A stretch of 13,164 nt of DNA from Verrucomicrobia subdivision 6 bacterium (GTDB lineage Bacteria; Verrucomicrobiota; Verrucomicrobiia; Methylacidiphilales; Verrucolacustridaceae), in the NCBI GenBank assembly GCA_945866245.1, contig CAMBGW010000019.1, positions 1 to 13,164 of the forward strand. The letters are read 5' to 3'. The notes under the pieces are model-generated. The model was not told where the DNA came from and searched no databases. It saw only the letters and a list, made by a program, of their open reading frames with translations. A program made the translations under genes and the position numbers. Below are positions 1-5,259 of this stretch, piece after piece; position 1 is the first letter of the stretch; the number at the start of each line of letters is the position of its first letter.

Positions 1-562
1 CCGCCGCTTTTTCCAGCTCCTCCACCCACTTCGCCATAAATGCCGGACCCGACCCACTTAACGCCGTGACCACATCCATCTGCTCCTCCCCGATCTCCAG
101 CACCGTACCCCCCAAGCCAAAGATTTTCCGCGCTACCTCAAGGTCCTCCTTCTTCGCCCCTGCCCCCGCACAAAGCGCCGTGACACCTTCTCTCACTCGC
201 AGCGCCTGATTCGGCATCGCCCGAATTACCCGCGCCTTACCCCCAGCCTCCTTCGCCAACCTCCCCGTCGTCACACCAGCCAAGATGGAAATTAGTAAAT
301 ACGAATCTTTTCTACCCCGCAACCACCCCACAACTTTTTCCAACATCGCCGGCTTCACCGCCAATAAAACCACCTCCGCCTCCCCCAACTCCTCCACCTT
401 CTCGACAAACTTCACGCCCGAACCCATCTCCCTCGCTAAATCATCCCTCCCTTTTTGATTCGGCTCGCACACTTCTAACTTCCAACCCGATCCAGAATCT
501 TTTTTCAACATCTGCACAATCGTGCCCCCCATTCGCCCCGCGCCGATCATCGCCACTTTCAT
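1..562 (-). CDS. proC: Pyrroline-5-carboxylate reductase, N-terminal part (3' end beyond the window)
   Basis: ProC reduces 1-pyrroline-5-carboxylate to proline with NAD(P)H, the last step of proline synthesis, in the cytoplasm. About 187 codons are present; the family is usually about 265-280 aa, so roughly the last third lies off the left edge. The protein opens with a Rossmann dinucleotide motif (MKVAMIGAGRMGG, residues 1-13). It continues with a typical VLLAVKPAML stretch, an RAMPNQ segment and the family signature ALSGSGPAF near the window edge. The ATG at 562-560 lies inside the apaG stop (ATGA, 4-bp overlap), which implies translational coupling and makes it the last visible gene of the operon. 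No frameshift is seen. The identification is firm from motif order; only the C-terminal dimerisation region cannot be checked. Confidence 0.93.
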   Translation of the reverse strand, partial: MKVAMIGAGRMGGTIVQMLKKDSGSGWKLEVCEPNQKGRDDLAREMGSGVKFVEKVEELGEAEVVLLAVKPAMLEKVVGWLRGRKDSYLLISILAGVTTGRLAKEAGGKARVIRAMPNQALRVREGVTALCAGAGAKKEDLEVARKIFGLGGTVLEIGEEQMDVVTALSGSGPAFMAKWVEELEKAA

Positions 563-942
563 GCTATCGGTAGGTCTAACCGAAACGCGGGAATACGCAC
601 GACCAGATCTTTTCCCCCCTCATCTTTTGCCAAATACGCTCCCTCTGCCTCACTGTCCGAATCGACCAGATGATAACTGTTATAGTGAAACTGCTCCCCA
701 GGCGCCAAACGCGGAAACTGCCCCACTACCCCATCCCCCTCAATCACCAGCCGATGCCCTAGCGCGTTCCTAACCACCCACTTCCGCCCGACAATCGTTA
801 CCGCCCGGGCACTGTCATTATGGATCGTCACGTAGTAAACGAACTGATGCGGCCGATCCGGCGGCCCCGATGCGCCCACGACATACTCCACCCGATCGAC
901 ACTCACCCACAGCCCTTTGTCCTCTTGTCCCTTTGTGGCCAC
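559..942 (-). CDS. apaG: ApaG domain protein
   Basis: A 127-aa protein that is essentially one ApaG (DUF525) domain, a fibronectin-III-like beta sandwich. Family landmarks run in order: FVYYVTIHNDS, VTIVGRKWVV, the glycine-rich EGDGVVGQFPRLAPGE, FHYNSYHLV and the end motif IPAFRLDLP. ApaG proteins are often annotated as Co2+/Mg2+ efflux proteins, and some bind di- or pyrophosphate nucleotides; the biochemical role is poorly settled. The start is GTG at 942-940, with a purine-rich stretch upstream (GAGAGGCAAAAAGAGA) acting as ribosome site. It lies 32 bp after the FmdB-like gene and its TGA overlaps the proC ATG by 4 bp. Length matches the family (about 125-130 aa). Family assignment is firm; the function is inferred from the family only. 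Confidence 0.92.
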   Translation of the reverse strand: MATKGQEDKGLWVSVDRVEYVVGASGPPDRPHQFVYYVTIHNDSARAVTIVGRKWVVRNALGHRLVIEGDGVVGQFPRLAPGEQFHYNSYHLVDSDSEAEGAYLAKDEGGKDLVVRIPAFRLDLPIA

Positions 943-974
943 TCTCTCTTTTTGCCTCTCTCAGCTAGCCCAAC

Positions 975-1547
975 TCAAGCCTTTTGCCGTACGCCCTTCG
1001 CTCTTTTCTTCTTCACCCGAACATAATCCTCAAACTCGTATAAAGTCGGATCTCTCCGCGGAGGCAGCCTTCGCCGTAACCTCATCTTCCAATCTTCTTT
1101 CTTCTCCCCACCCAACCCCTCGATACCATCCATCTTCTCCATCACATCGCCGTACTCCTCCTCCAACTTGTCCGGATTCTCCCCTTTCTCCAATCGCTGC
1201 AACATCTCCCCCATCTCCCCAGGCAACTTCTGCCCACTCGCCTCCATCATCCGCCTCATCATCTTGCCCATCATCCTGGGATCGGGATTTTTTTCATCCA
1301 TTTTCGAAAACTCGTCCGCCATTTTCATCATCTCTCTCTCCATTCGCGGATCCATCTCCCCACCCTCTCCCTCCTTTTTCACCACCTCTTTCGCCCTGCC
1401 CGGAAAGGCGAATGCCGAGACCACTTTCTCCATTCTGCTTTTTGCCCCATCCGGACAAAAAGGCGCCTCCCCCTCCCGCAATAATCTCCTCGCTAAAAAA
1501 GTATAAATCCGATGCCGGTCCGGACTGTAAAATTCGTAAATCGGCAT
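975..1547 (-). CDS. FmdB-like protein with degenerate zinc ribbon and Met-rich tail
   Basis: 190 aa. The N-terminus (MPIYEFYSPDRHRIYTF) matches the opening of FmdB-type small zinc-ribbon proteins, whose norm is MPIYEY followed by CxxCG, a second CPxCG and then a K/R..S segment. Here the first Cys pair is replaced (YSPDRH) and only Cys31 of the second pair survives (FCPDGAKSRMEKVVSAF), so a four-Cys zinc site cannot form. Residues 65-115 contain 14 methionines mixed with acidic and basic residues (for example MMKM, MMGKMMRRMM). The last 40 residues are strongly basic. ATG at 1547 has a GGGGG ribosome site about 5 nt upstream, and the gene lies 18 bp after rmlA. The function is unknown. The N-terminal similarity is real but short, so I keep the call at family level. 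Confidence 0.75.
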   Translation of the reverse strand: MPIYEFYSPDRHRIYTFLARRLLREGEAPFCPDGAKSRMEKVVSAFAFPGRAKEVVKKEGEGGEMDPRMEREMMKMADEFSKMDEKNPDPRMMGKMMRRMMEASGQKLPGEMGEMLQRLEKGENPDKLEEEYGDVMEKMDGIEGLGGEKKEDWKMRLRRRLPPRRDPTLYEFEDYVRVKKKRAKGVRQKA

Positions 1548-1565
1548 CGCCCCCTGCCTTGTCCC

Positions 1566-2438
1566 CTACTCCGCCGCGATCTGCCTCAGCGTCTCCGCAT
1601 AAGCATTCTTACCAATCGCATCTGCCAAAACCCGTAACTCCTTCGCCCCAATCCAACCCTTGCGAAAGGCCACCTCCTCCGGCGAACCCAGTAGCATCCC
1701 TGTCCTCGTCTGCACTGTCTGAACAAACTGAGCCGCCTGCAACAACCCATCCGCCGTCCCCGTATCCAACCAAGCCGATCCCCGTCCAAACTTTTCCCCG
1801 TGCAGGCTCTGATCCTTCATGTAGCACCGACTCAGATCGGTAATCTCCAGCTCCCCCCGCGCCGAAGGTTTCAATCCACGCGCAAACTCCACCGCCCGCC
1901 CATCGTAGAAATAAAGGCCGCAATTTGCCCAGTGCGACTTCGGCTTCGCCGGCTTCTCCTCAATCGAGGTGATCCGATTTTTCTCATCAAAGGTCAAAAC
2001 CCCGTATGACGATGGATCCGCCACCTGATAAGCAAAGATCGTCGCCCCCTTCTCCCTCTCTTGCGCCAAAGACAGCAACTTCCCCAACTCCGCCCCATAG
2101 AAAAAGTTATCTCCCAAAATGAGACACGACGGATCACTCCCGACAAATTTTGCCCCGATCTGATACGCCTGCGCCAATCCCTCCGGCTTAGGCTGCTCCG
2201 CATAGCTTAACTTCAACCCCATGCTTTTCCCGTCTCCCAACAGAATTTTAAAAAGAGGCAGATCTTGCGGGGTCGAAATCAGAAGAATCTCCCGCATCCC
2301 CGCCAACATGAGCACAGAGAGCGGATAGTAGACCATCGGCTTGTCATACAGCGGCAGAAGCTGTTTCGAAACCGCCCGCGTCAACGGCCACAGCCGCGTC
2401 CCCGTCCCCCCCGCCAAGAGAATGCCTTTACGATTCAT
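1566..2438 (-). CDS. rmlA (rfbA): Glucose-1-phosphate thymidylyltransferase
   Basis: Makes dTDP-glucose from glucose-1-phosphate and dTTP, the entry step to dTDP-L-rhamnose and other dTDP-sugars for surface polysaccharides. 290 aa, the usual length. The nucleotide-binding loop LAGGTGTRLWPLT (residues 8-20) is followed by SKQLLPLYDKPMVYYPLS, PEGLAQAY, LGDNFFYG (Asp110, a metal ligand), SIEEKP, GLYFYD, ARGELEITDL and AWLDTGT (Asp225, the second metal ligand). I chose the ATG at 2438 because the family starts just before the GG loop and a GGGAT site sits about 6 nt upstream; an in-frame start at 2477 would only add 13 unrelated residues. A small deviation is ANCGLYFYD where AVTGLYFYD is usual. 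No rmlB, rmlC or rmlD is in the window. It follows the NusG-like gene, a common pairing in polysaccharide loci. Confidence 0.95.
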   Translation of the reverse strand: MNRKGILLAGGTGTRLWPLTRAVSKQLLPLYDKPMVYYPLSVLMLAGMREILLISTPQDLPLFKILLGDGKSMGLKLSYAEQPKPEGLAQAYQIGAKFVGSDPSCLILGDNFFYGAELGKLLSLAQEREKGATIFAYQVADPSSYGVLTFDEKNRITSIEEKPAKPKSHWANCGLYFYDGRAVEFARGLKPSARGELEITDLSRCYMKDQSLHGEKFGRGSAWLDTGTADGLLQAAQFVQTVQTRTGMLLGSPEEVAFRKGWIGAKELRVLADAIGKNAYAETLRQIAAE

Positions 2439-2498
2439 GCCTATCCCTAATCTCCCGCAAAAACCGTCCGTAGCCAAGATCGCTTCCGCCCCGCACCT

Positions 2499-3119
2499 CT
2501 ACCTCCGTGCACCCTTAGGCACCCCCTCCATCGGATGACGCACCGCCGACAACACGCTGCCAATCGGAACCTCCGTCTCCGACATCCGACCCAAAAACTC
2601 CAGGAGCACCGCCACCCGCTGCCTCGCCGGCATCACTCGAGTCACCACCGCTCTCAATCCAGCAAACGCCCCATCCACCACCTGGACCTCCTGACCCATC
2701 TTGACTTGAGGTTCGATGGTAATCGTCTCTCCAGCTCCCTCCGGCACCGCCGCTAACAGCTCCTCGATTGCTCGCCCCGGCACAGGAATCACTTTCCCAC
2801 CAAAATGAACGATCGAGCTCACTCCCGGGCAGTAGTGCACCGCTCGGTGCTGGGTCAAATAGTCGAACCTTCCAAAGAGATAAGAGGGGAAGAGTGCCTC
2901 CACATACCAACGCCGACCCGTCCGCGTCGCTTTTTGGAATCTGAGCCGCGGGCAAAACACTTCCACCTGATACACTTTGCGTAAATGGGCGATGGCCACG
3001 TGCTCTTGCTTGGGTGCTACCCGCAAACAGAACCAGCGTAGCTCCAAGCCCCCTCCCTCCACCATCTGCGCAGGTTCAAAGTGAAACGAATCTTCAGCCC
3101 GATCGTGCAAAACTCCCAT
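2499..3119 (-). CDS. NusG-family (RfaH-like) transcription antitermination factor
   Basis: 206 aa with an NGN domain (about residues 27-125: WFCLRVAPKQEHVA, EVFCPRL, ALFPSYLFGRFD, YCPGVSSIVHFGGKVIPVP) and a C-terminal KOW domain (about 140-190: MGQEVQVVDGAFAG). The spacing and the VHFGG...IPVP stretch resemble specialised paralogs (RfaH, LoaP, UpxY) more than housekeeping NusG. Such factors bind RNA polymerase and help it read long polysaccharide operons. It is the first gene of this operon, 60 bp ahead of rmlA. The start is uncertain. The ATG at 3119 has GGAGG only 1 nt away, too close to serve it; a TTG at 3110 would have that site at 10 nt; an ATG at 3065 starts just before the NGN domain but lacks a ribosome site. 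NusG family is firm; RfaH-like role is inferred. Confidence 0.88.
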   Translation of the reverse strand: MGVLHDRAEDSFHFEPAQMVEGGGLELRWFCLRVAPKQEHVAIAHLRKVYQVEVFCPRLRFQKATRTGRRWYVEALFPSYLFGRFDYLTQHRAVHYCPGVSSIVHFGGKVIPVPGRAIEELLAAVPEGAGETITIEPQVKMGQEVQVVDGAFAGLRAVVTRVMPARQRVAVLLEFLGRMSETEVPIGSVLSAVRHPMEGVPKGARR

Positions 3120-3204
3120 TCCTCCACTCTGCCCCAGGAAAATAGAAATTCACGGTCAAATCACTTCCTCTCGACACCATCCCGCCGCTGCCGTAGCAAA
3201 TCCT

Positions 3205-3384
3205 ATGCCCCTGACCCTATCCAAGAATCGCATGATCGGTGGCGTTTGCGGTGGACTCGCCGACTGGCTCGGTTGGGACCCGACTCTCGTCCGTATCCTC
3301 TACACTCTCATAACCATATTCACCGCGTTTTCAGGTGCTCTCATCTATCTGGTTCTTTGGATCATTATGCCAAAGAAGTTGTAA
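3205..3384 (+). CDS. PspC-domain small membrane protein
   Basis: A 59-aa protein consisting of a single PspC domain. It begins MPLTLSKNRMIGGVCGGLA, then DWLGWDPTLVRILYTL, then a hydrophobic segment (about residues 31-55) ending in LWIIMPKKL. The IGGVCGGLA..G.DPTLVR signature and the terminal hydrophobic IMP segment are diagnostic. PspC proteins sit in the inner membrane; in Proteobacteria PspC acts with PspB and PspA in the envelope-stress response, while small single-domain versions are widespread and mostly uncharacterised. No pspA or pspB is present here. It is divergent from the NusG-like gene and lies 59 bp before sod. I see no convincing ribosome site before the ATG. An in-frame ATG at codon 10 would cut into the domain, so the first ATG is preferred. 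Confidence 0.85.
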   Translation: MPLTLSKNRMIGGVCGGLADWLGWDPTLVRILYTLITIFTAFSGALIYLVLWIIMPKKL

Positions 3385-3408
3385 CACCCTCTTTTCCTAC
3401 TCTGGGGT

Positions 3409-3437
3409 TTGACGCCACCCCTTCTGTGCTGAATAAT
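3409..3437 (+). promoter_or_regulatory. Predicted sigma70-type promoter of sod
   Basis: TTGACG (3409-3414), a 17-bp spacer and AATAAT (3432-3437) each match the consensus boxes in 5 of 6 positions. The -10 box ends only 6 nt before the sod ATG at 3444, so the transcription start should fall on or next to the A of the start codon. There is no ribosome site in front of that ATG. This is consistent with a leaderless mRNA; it was read from sequence only. Confidence 0.6.
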
Positions 3438-3443
3438 TCACAC

Positions 3444-4058
3444 ATGTCCCACACCTATCCCAATCAGCAAGAATCCCTCCTCGCGAAAGTGAAGGGAAAA
3501 ACCGGCAAAATTTCCGATAAAACCCACGAGGAGCATCTCAAGCTCTACACCGGCTACGTGAACAAGAGCAACGGCATCCTCGCCGAGCTAGAAAAGATGG
3601 GTACTCCCGACCCCACCAACCCTGCCGTGGCCAATCAGATTTACTCCAGCGTCCGAGCCCTCAAGGTCGACTTCACCTTTGCCGTCGGCGGCCTCAAGAA
3701 TCACGAGCTCTACTTCTCGATTTTAGGGGGAGACGGCAAACCCTCGGACAAAATTCTCAAGCATATCGACCAAGATTTCGGATCTTTCGAGAACTATAAG
3801 AAAGATTTGAAGGCGACCGGGATCGCGGCGCGTGGCTGGGCTTGGACCGGCTACGACCACGGCACGAAAAAGTTGTTTAACTACATTGGGGACGCCCAGA
3901 ACAGCTATCCCGTGTGGGGCGTGACACCAATTCTCGGACTCGACGTCTACGAGCACGCCTACTATGCCGACTTTTACACCAATCGCGGCGGCTACATTGA
4001 CGAGTTCATGAACTTCGTGGATTGGAAAGCTGTCGAAGCTCACCTGCCGAAGGCCTGA
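3444..4058 (+). CDS. Divergent Fe/Mn-family superoxide dismutase
   Basis: 204 aa. It converts superoxide to oxygen and hydrogen peroxide using one Fe or Mn ion. The C-terminal half is clear: NHELYF (His87 ligand), DFGSFENYKKDLKATG, GWAW, and the signature LDVYEHAYY with ligands Asp167 and His171. The N-terminal half is unusual: the segment EEHLKLYTGYVNKSN (His31, Tyr38) has one residue fewer between the ligand His and the active-site Tyr than E. coli SodA or SodB, and lacks their HH pair. Gly at the position of the FeSOD Gln, with Gln152 in DAQNS, looks more like the Mn type, but metal use cannot be settled by eye. No signal peptide is seen, so it is probably cytoplasmic. ATG at 3444 is the natural domain start; an upstream in-frame extension is not protein-like. 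The 3' end overlaps the Memo gene by 37 bp. Confidence 0.88.
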   Translation: MSHTYPNQQESLLAKVKGKTGKISDKTHEEHLKLYTGYVNKSNGILAELEKMGTPDPTNPAVANQIYSSVRALKVDFTFAVGGLKNHELYFSILGGDGKPSDKILKHIDQDFGSFENYKKDLKATGIAARGWAWTGYDHGTKKLFNYIGDAQNSYPVWGVTPILGLDVYEHAYYADFYTNRGGYIDEFMNFVDWKAVEAHLPKA

Positions 4059-4972
4059 CCTCCGCCCTCACTACCCTTCAGGCTCGCTGTGCAGGTTCGT
4101 GCTACCCAGCCGATCCAAAGGAGATTCTGCAGACCTTTTCAAAAACTCTGAAAAAAGTATCTCCCGTTAAAAAGATTGCTCACGACCTTCGCTATCCCAT
4201 CGTTCCCCATATCGACTTTCGGGTGAACTTCGAGCTCTACGCCCAAACCTACGCCCTATGGCGCGACGCAAACTGGTTTCCCTCTCGGGTGGTGATTCTG
4301 GGAGTCGGCCATAGGTGCCCGGCAGAAATTGCGTGTCATCCGTTGGGATTTCGTTCGGCAATGGGGGAAATCCTGCCTGATCGCGATCTTTTCTCCTCCC
4401 TTTCGGCTTCCTGCCCTTTTCCTATCGACCAAGAAACCCGTGGAATTCAGGGCGAACACTCGATCGAATTTGTCGTGATCTGGCTTCAAGCCCTTCGCGA
4501 TCTCTTTTTTCCAGGTCGCTCCTTCACCATTCTGCCCATTCTCTGCGGAGGCTTTCAGAGCTCTATTGAGACGGGCACCCCTCCATCCTCAAACTCAGCT
4601 GAGACTGCCTTTGCTCGAGGCTTGGCAAAGATTAGTCAGGAATCGGACACAGCCGTGGTCGCAAGTATCGACGGATGCCATGTAGGCCCTCGATTTCAGC
4701 ATCCTTTCGCTGCTGACAAAAAGATTCGGGCCCAAGTTGCGGAATGGGAAAAAAAACTTTGGACTTTTGCTTCGAGCAAAACCCTACCGGAGTTTTTTGA
4801 GCACCTCGGGGCCAACCAAAACGCTTTTTACTTCGACGGTGTGGGAGTTTTGCACACCCTCTTGGCAGGCAAAAATCTTCGCGCCAAAACTCTTCCCCCC
4901 GTCCAGTGGTACGAATCCTCCGATCAATCGATCGTTACCTTTTCCCGCGGCCACCTACTACCATACAAATAA
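4022..4972 (+). CDS. Memo-family protein (AmmeMemoRadiSam system protein B-like)
   Basis: 316 aa from TTG at 4022. It matches the Memo fold: ARCAGSCYPADP at the start, VPHIDF (His63), VVILGVGHR (His97), GEHSIEF (His146), ILPILCGGF and SIDGCHVGPRF (His220). The histidines match the metal site of human MEMO1 (His49, His81, His192) and the family HS.E motif. The Cys expected in a CGR motif near the end (MEMO1 Cys244) seems replaced (FDGVGVLHTLL). Bacterial relatives often sit with a radical-SAM protein and an AMMECR1 protein; neither is here. TTG 4022 is the only ATG/GTG/TTG start between the in-frame stop at 3998 and the domain, so the gene must start inside sod unless it uses CTG at 4055. The function is unknown; related proteins bind iron or copper and resemble ring-opening dioxygenases. 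Confidence 0.85.
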   Translation: MESCRSSPAEGLTSALTTLQARCAGSCYPADPKEILQTFSKTLKKVSPVKKIAHDLRYPIVPHIDFRVNFELYAQTYALWRDANWFPSRVVILGVGHRCPAEIACHPLGFRSAMGEILPDRDLFSSLSASCPFPIDQETRGIQGEHSIEFVVIWLQALRDLFFPGRSFTILPILCGGFQSSIETGTPPSSNSAETAFARGLAKISQESDTAVVASIDGCHVGPRFQHPFAADKKIRAQVAEWEKKLWTFASSKTLPEFFEHLGANQNAFYFDGVGVLHTLLAGKNLRAKTLPPVQWYESSDQSIVTFSRGHLLPYK

Positions 4973-5070
4973 CACTCAACTCCTGTCCGTCCCCGCCCTC
5001 TCCTAACACCACCACACACCCCACCTCTACAAAAACCACCCTCCAAGCTCTTGGCCCGCAAACAGTTACA

Positions 5071-5084
5071 TGGGGTCAGAGGTC
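5071..5084 (+). repeat. 14-bp direct repeat, copy 1
   Basis: TGGGGTCAGAGGTC, identical to copy 2 located 61 bp downstream, and followed by TTGCAACTCG. GGGGTCAG-type words commonly flank REP sequences and REP-associated tyrosine transposase (RAYT, IS200-like) genes in bacteria; that link is from memory and inferred. No transposase is present here. Confidence 0.7.
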
Positions 5085-5131
5085 TTGCAACTCGTTCACT
5101 AACAATATCTTAAATAGCTGATTTTAGGAAG

Positions 5132-5145
5132 TGGGGTCAGAGGTC
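5132..5145 (+). repeat. 14-bp direct repeat, copy 2
   Basis: A second exact TGGGGTCAGAGGTC, followed by AAAGTGCATATT and then the AT-rich inverted repeat. The 47 bp between the copies (5085-5131) contain no gene. Confidence 0.7.
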
Positions 5146-5157
5146 AAAGTGCATATT

Positions 5158-5185
5158 ATATTTATAATCAATAATTTATGAATAT
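5158..5185. repeat. AT-rich inverted repeat next to the 14-bp repeat
   Basis: Arms ATATTTATAA (5158-5167) and TTATGAATAT (5176-5185) pair over 10 positions with one T-G wobble and an 8-nt loop. It is too AT-rich to be a good terminator. It starts 12 bp after repeat copy 2 and may belong to the same relic. A perfect smaller palindrome (ATTATA-TT-TATAAT) overlaps its left arm. Confidence 0.5.
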
Positions 5186-5217
5186 AGCTCCTCAATTTAT
5201 AGGAATGCGGAGTTAAG

Positions 5218-5235
5218 CCCTGCCTAGTTGTAGGG
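5218..5235 (+). promoter_or_regulatory. Possible hairpin in the ppk leader
   Basis: CCCTGC (5218-5223) and GTAGGG (5230-5235) can pair over 6 positions (one G-T) around a 6-nt loop, 24 nt before the ppk start. GCCTA (5222-5226), partly inside this stem, can instead pair with TAGGC (5248-5252), which contains the only ribosome-site-like AGG before ppk. The two pairings exclude each other. Stems are short and this could be chance. Confidence 0.25.
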
Positions 5236-5259
5236 ATAGTTTTCTGATAGGCTTTCTTT

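Larger units (their letters stand above)
4973..5259. other. Intergenic region, AT-rich in its right part, with repeats
   Basis: 287 bp between the Memo gene and ppk. The left 90 bp are C-rich with no recognisable motif. From about 5085 to 5210 the sequence turns AT-rich, unlike the neighbouring genes, and holds the two 14-bp repeats and an inverted repeat listed separately. I find no protein-like reading frame (a 12-codon ATG frame at 5178 has no ribosome site), no strong terminator and no clear -35/-10 pair for ppk. Confidence 0.6.

Noticed and set aside
917..1843. Long plus-strand frame of 308 codons rich in Pro and Ser
   Set aside because: It lies antisense to apaG, the FmdB-like gene and rmlA, all with clear homology. 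Its composition is what C-rich antisense of these genes produces, and it has no domain.
3120..3204. Promoters in the divergent gap between the NusG-like and PspC genes
   Set aside because: A TTGACC box occurs on the minus strand, but no -10 box at an acceptable distance; nothing better on the plus strand.
3081..3443. In-frame upstream extension of the sod reading frame
   Set aside because: The extra 121 residues have no SOD or other domain, overlap the PspC gene in another frame, and precede the promoter at 3409-3437.
3723..4043. Minus-strand 106-codon frame inside sod
   Set aside because: Complete overlap with the well-supported SOD gene, with no recognisable motif.
4973..5070. Terminator for the sod-memo transcript
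   Set aside because: I searched for a stem followed by a T-run and found none; the stretch is C-rich and unstructured by eye.
5178..5216. Twelve-codon ATG frame in the AT-rich island
   Set aside because: No ribosome site and a chance length; it overlaps the inverted repeat.
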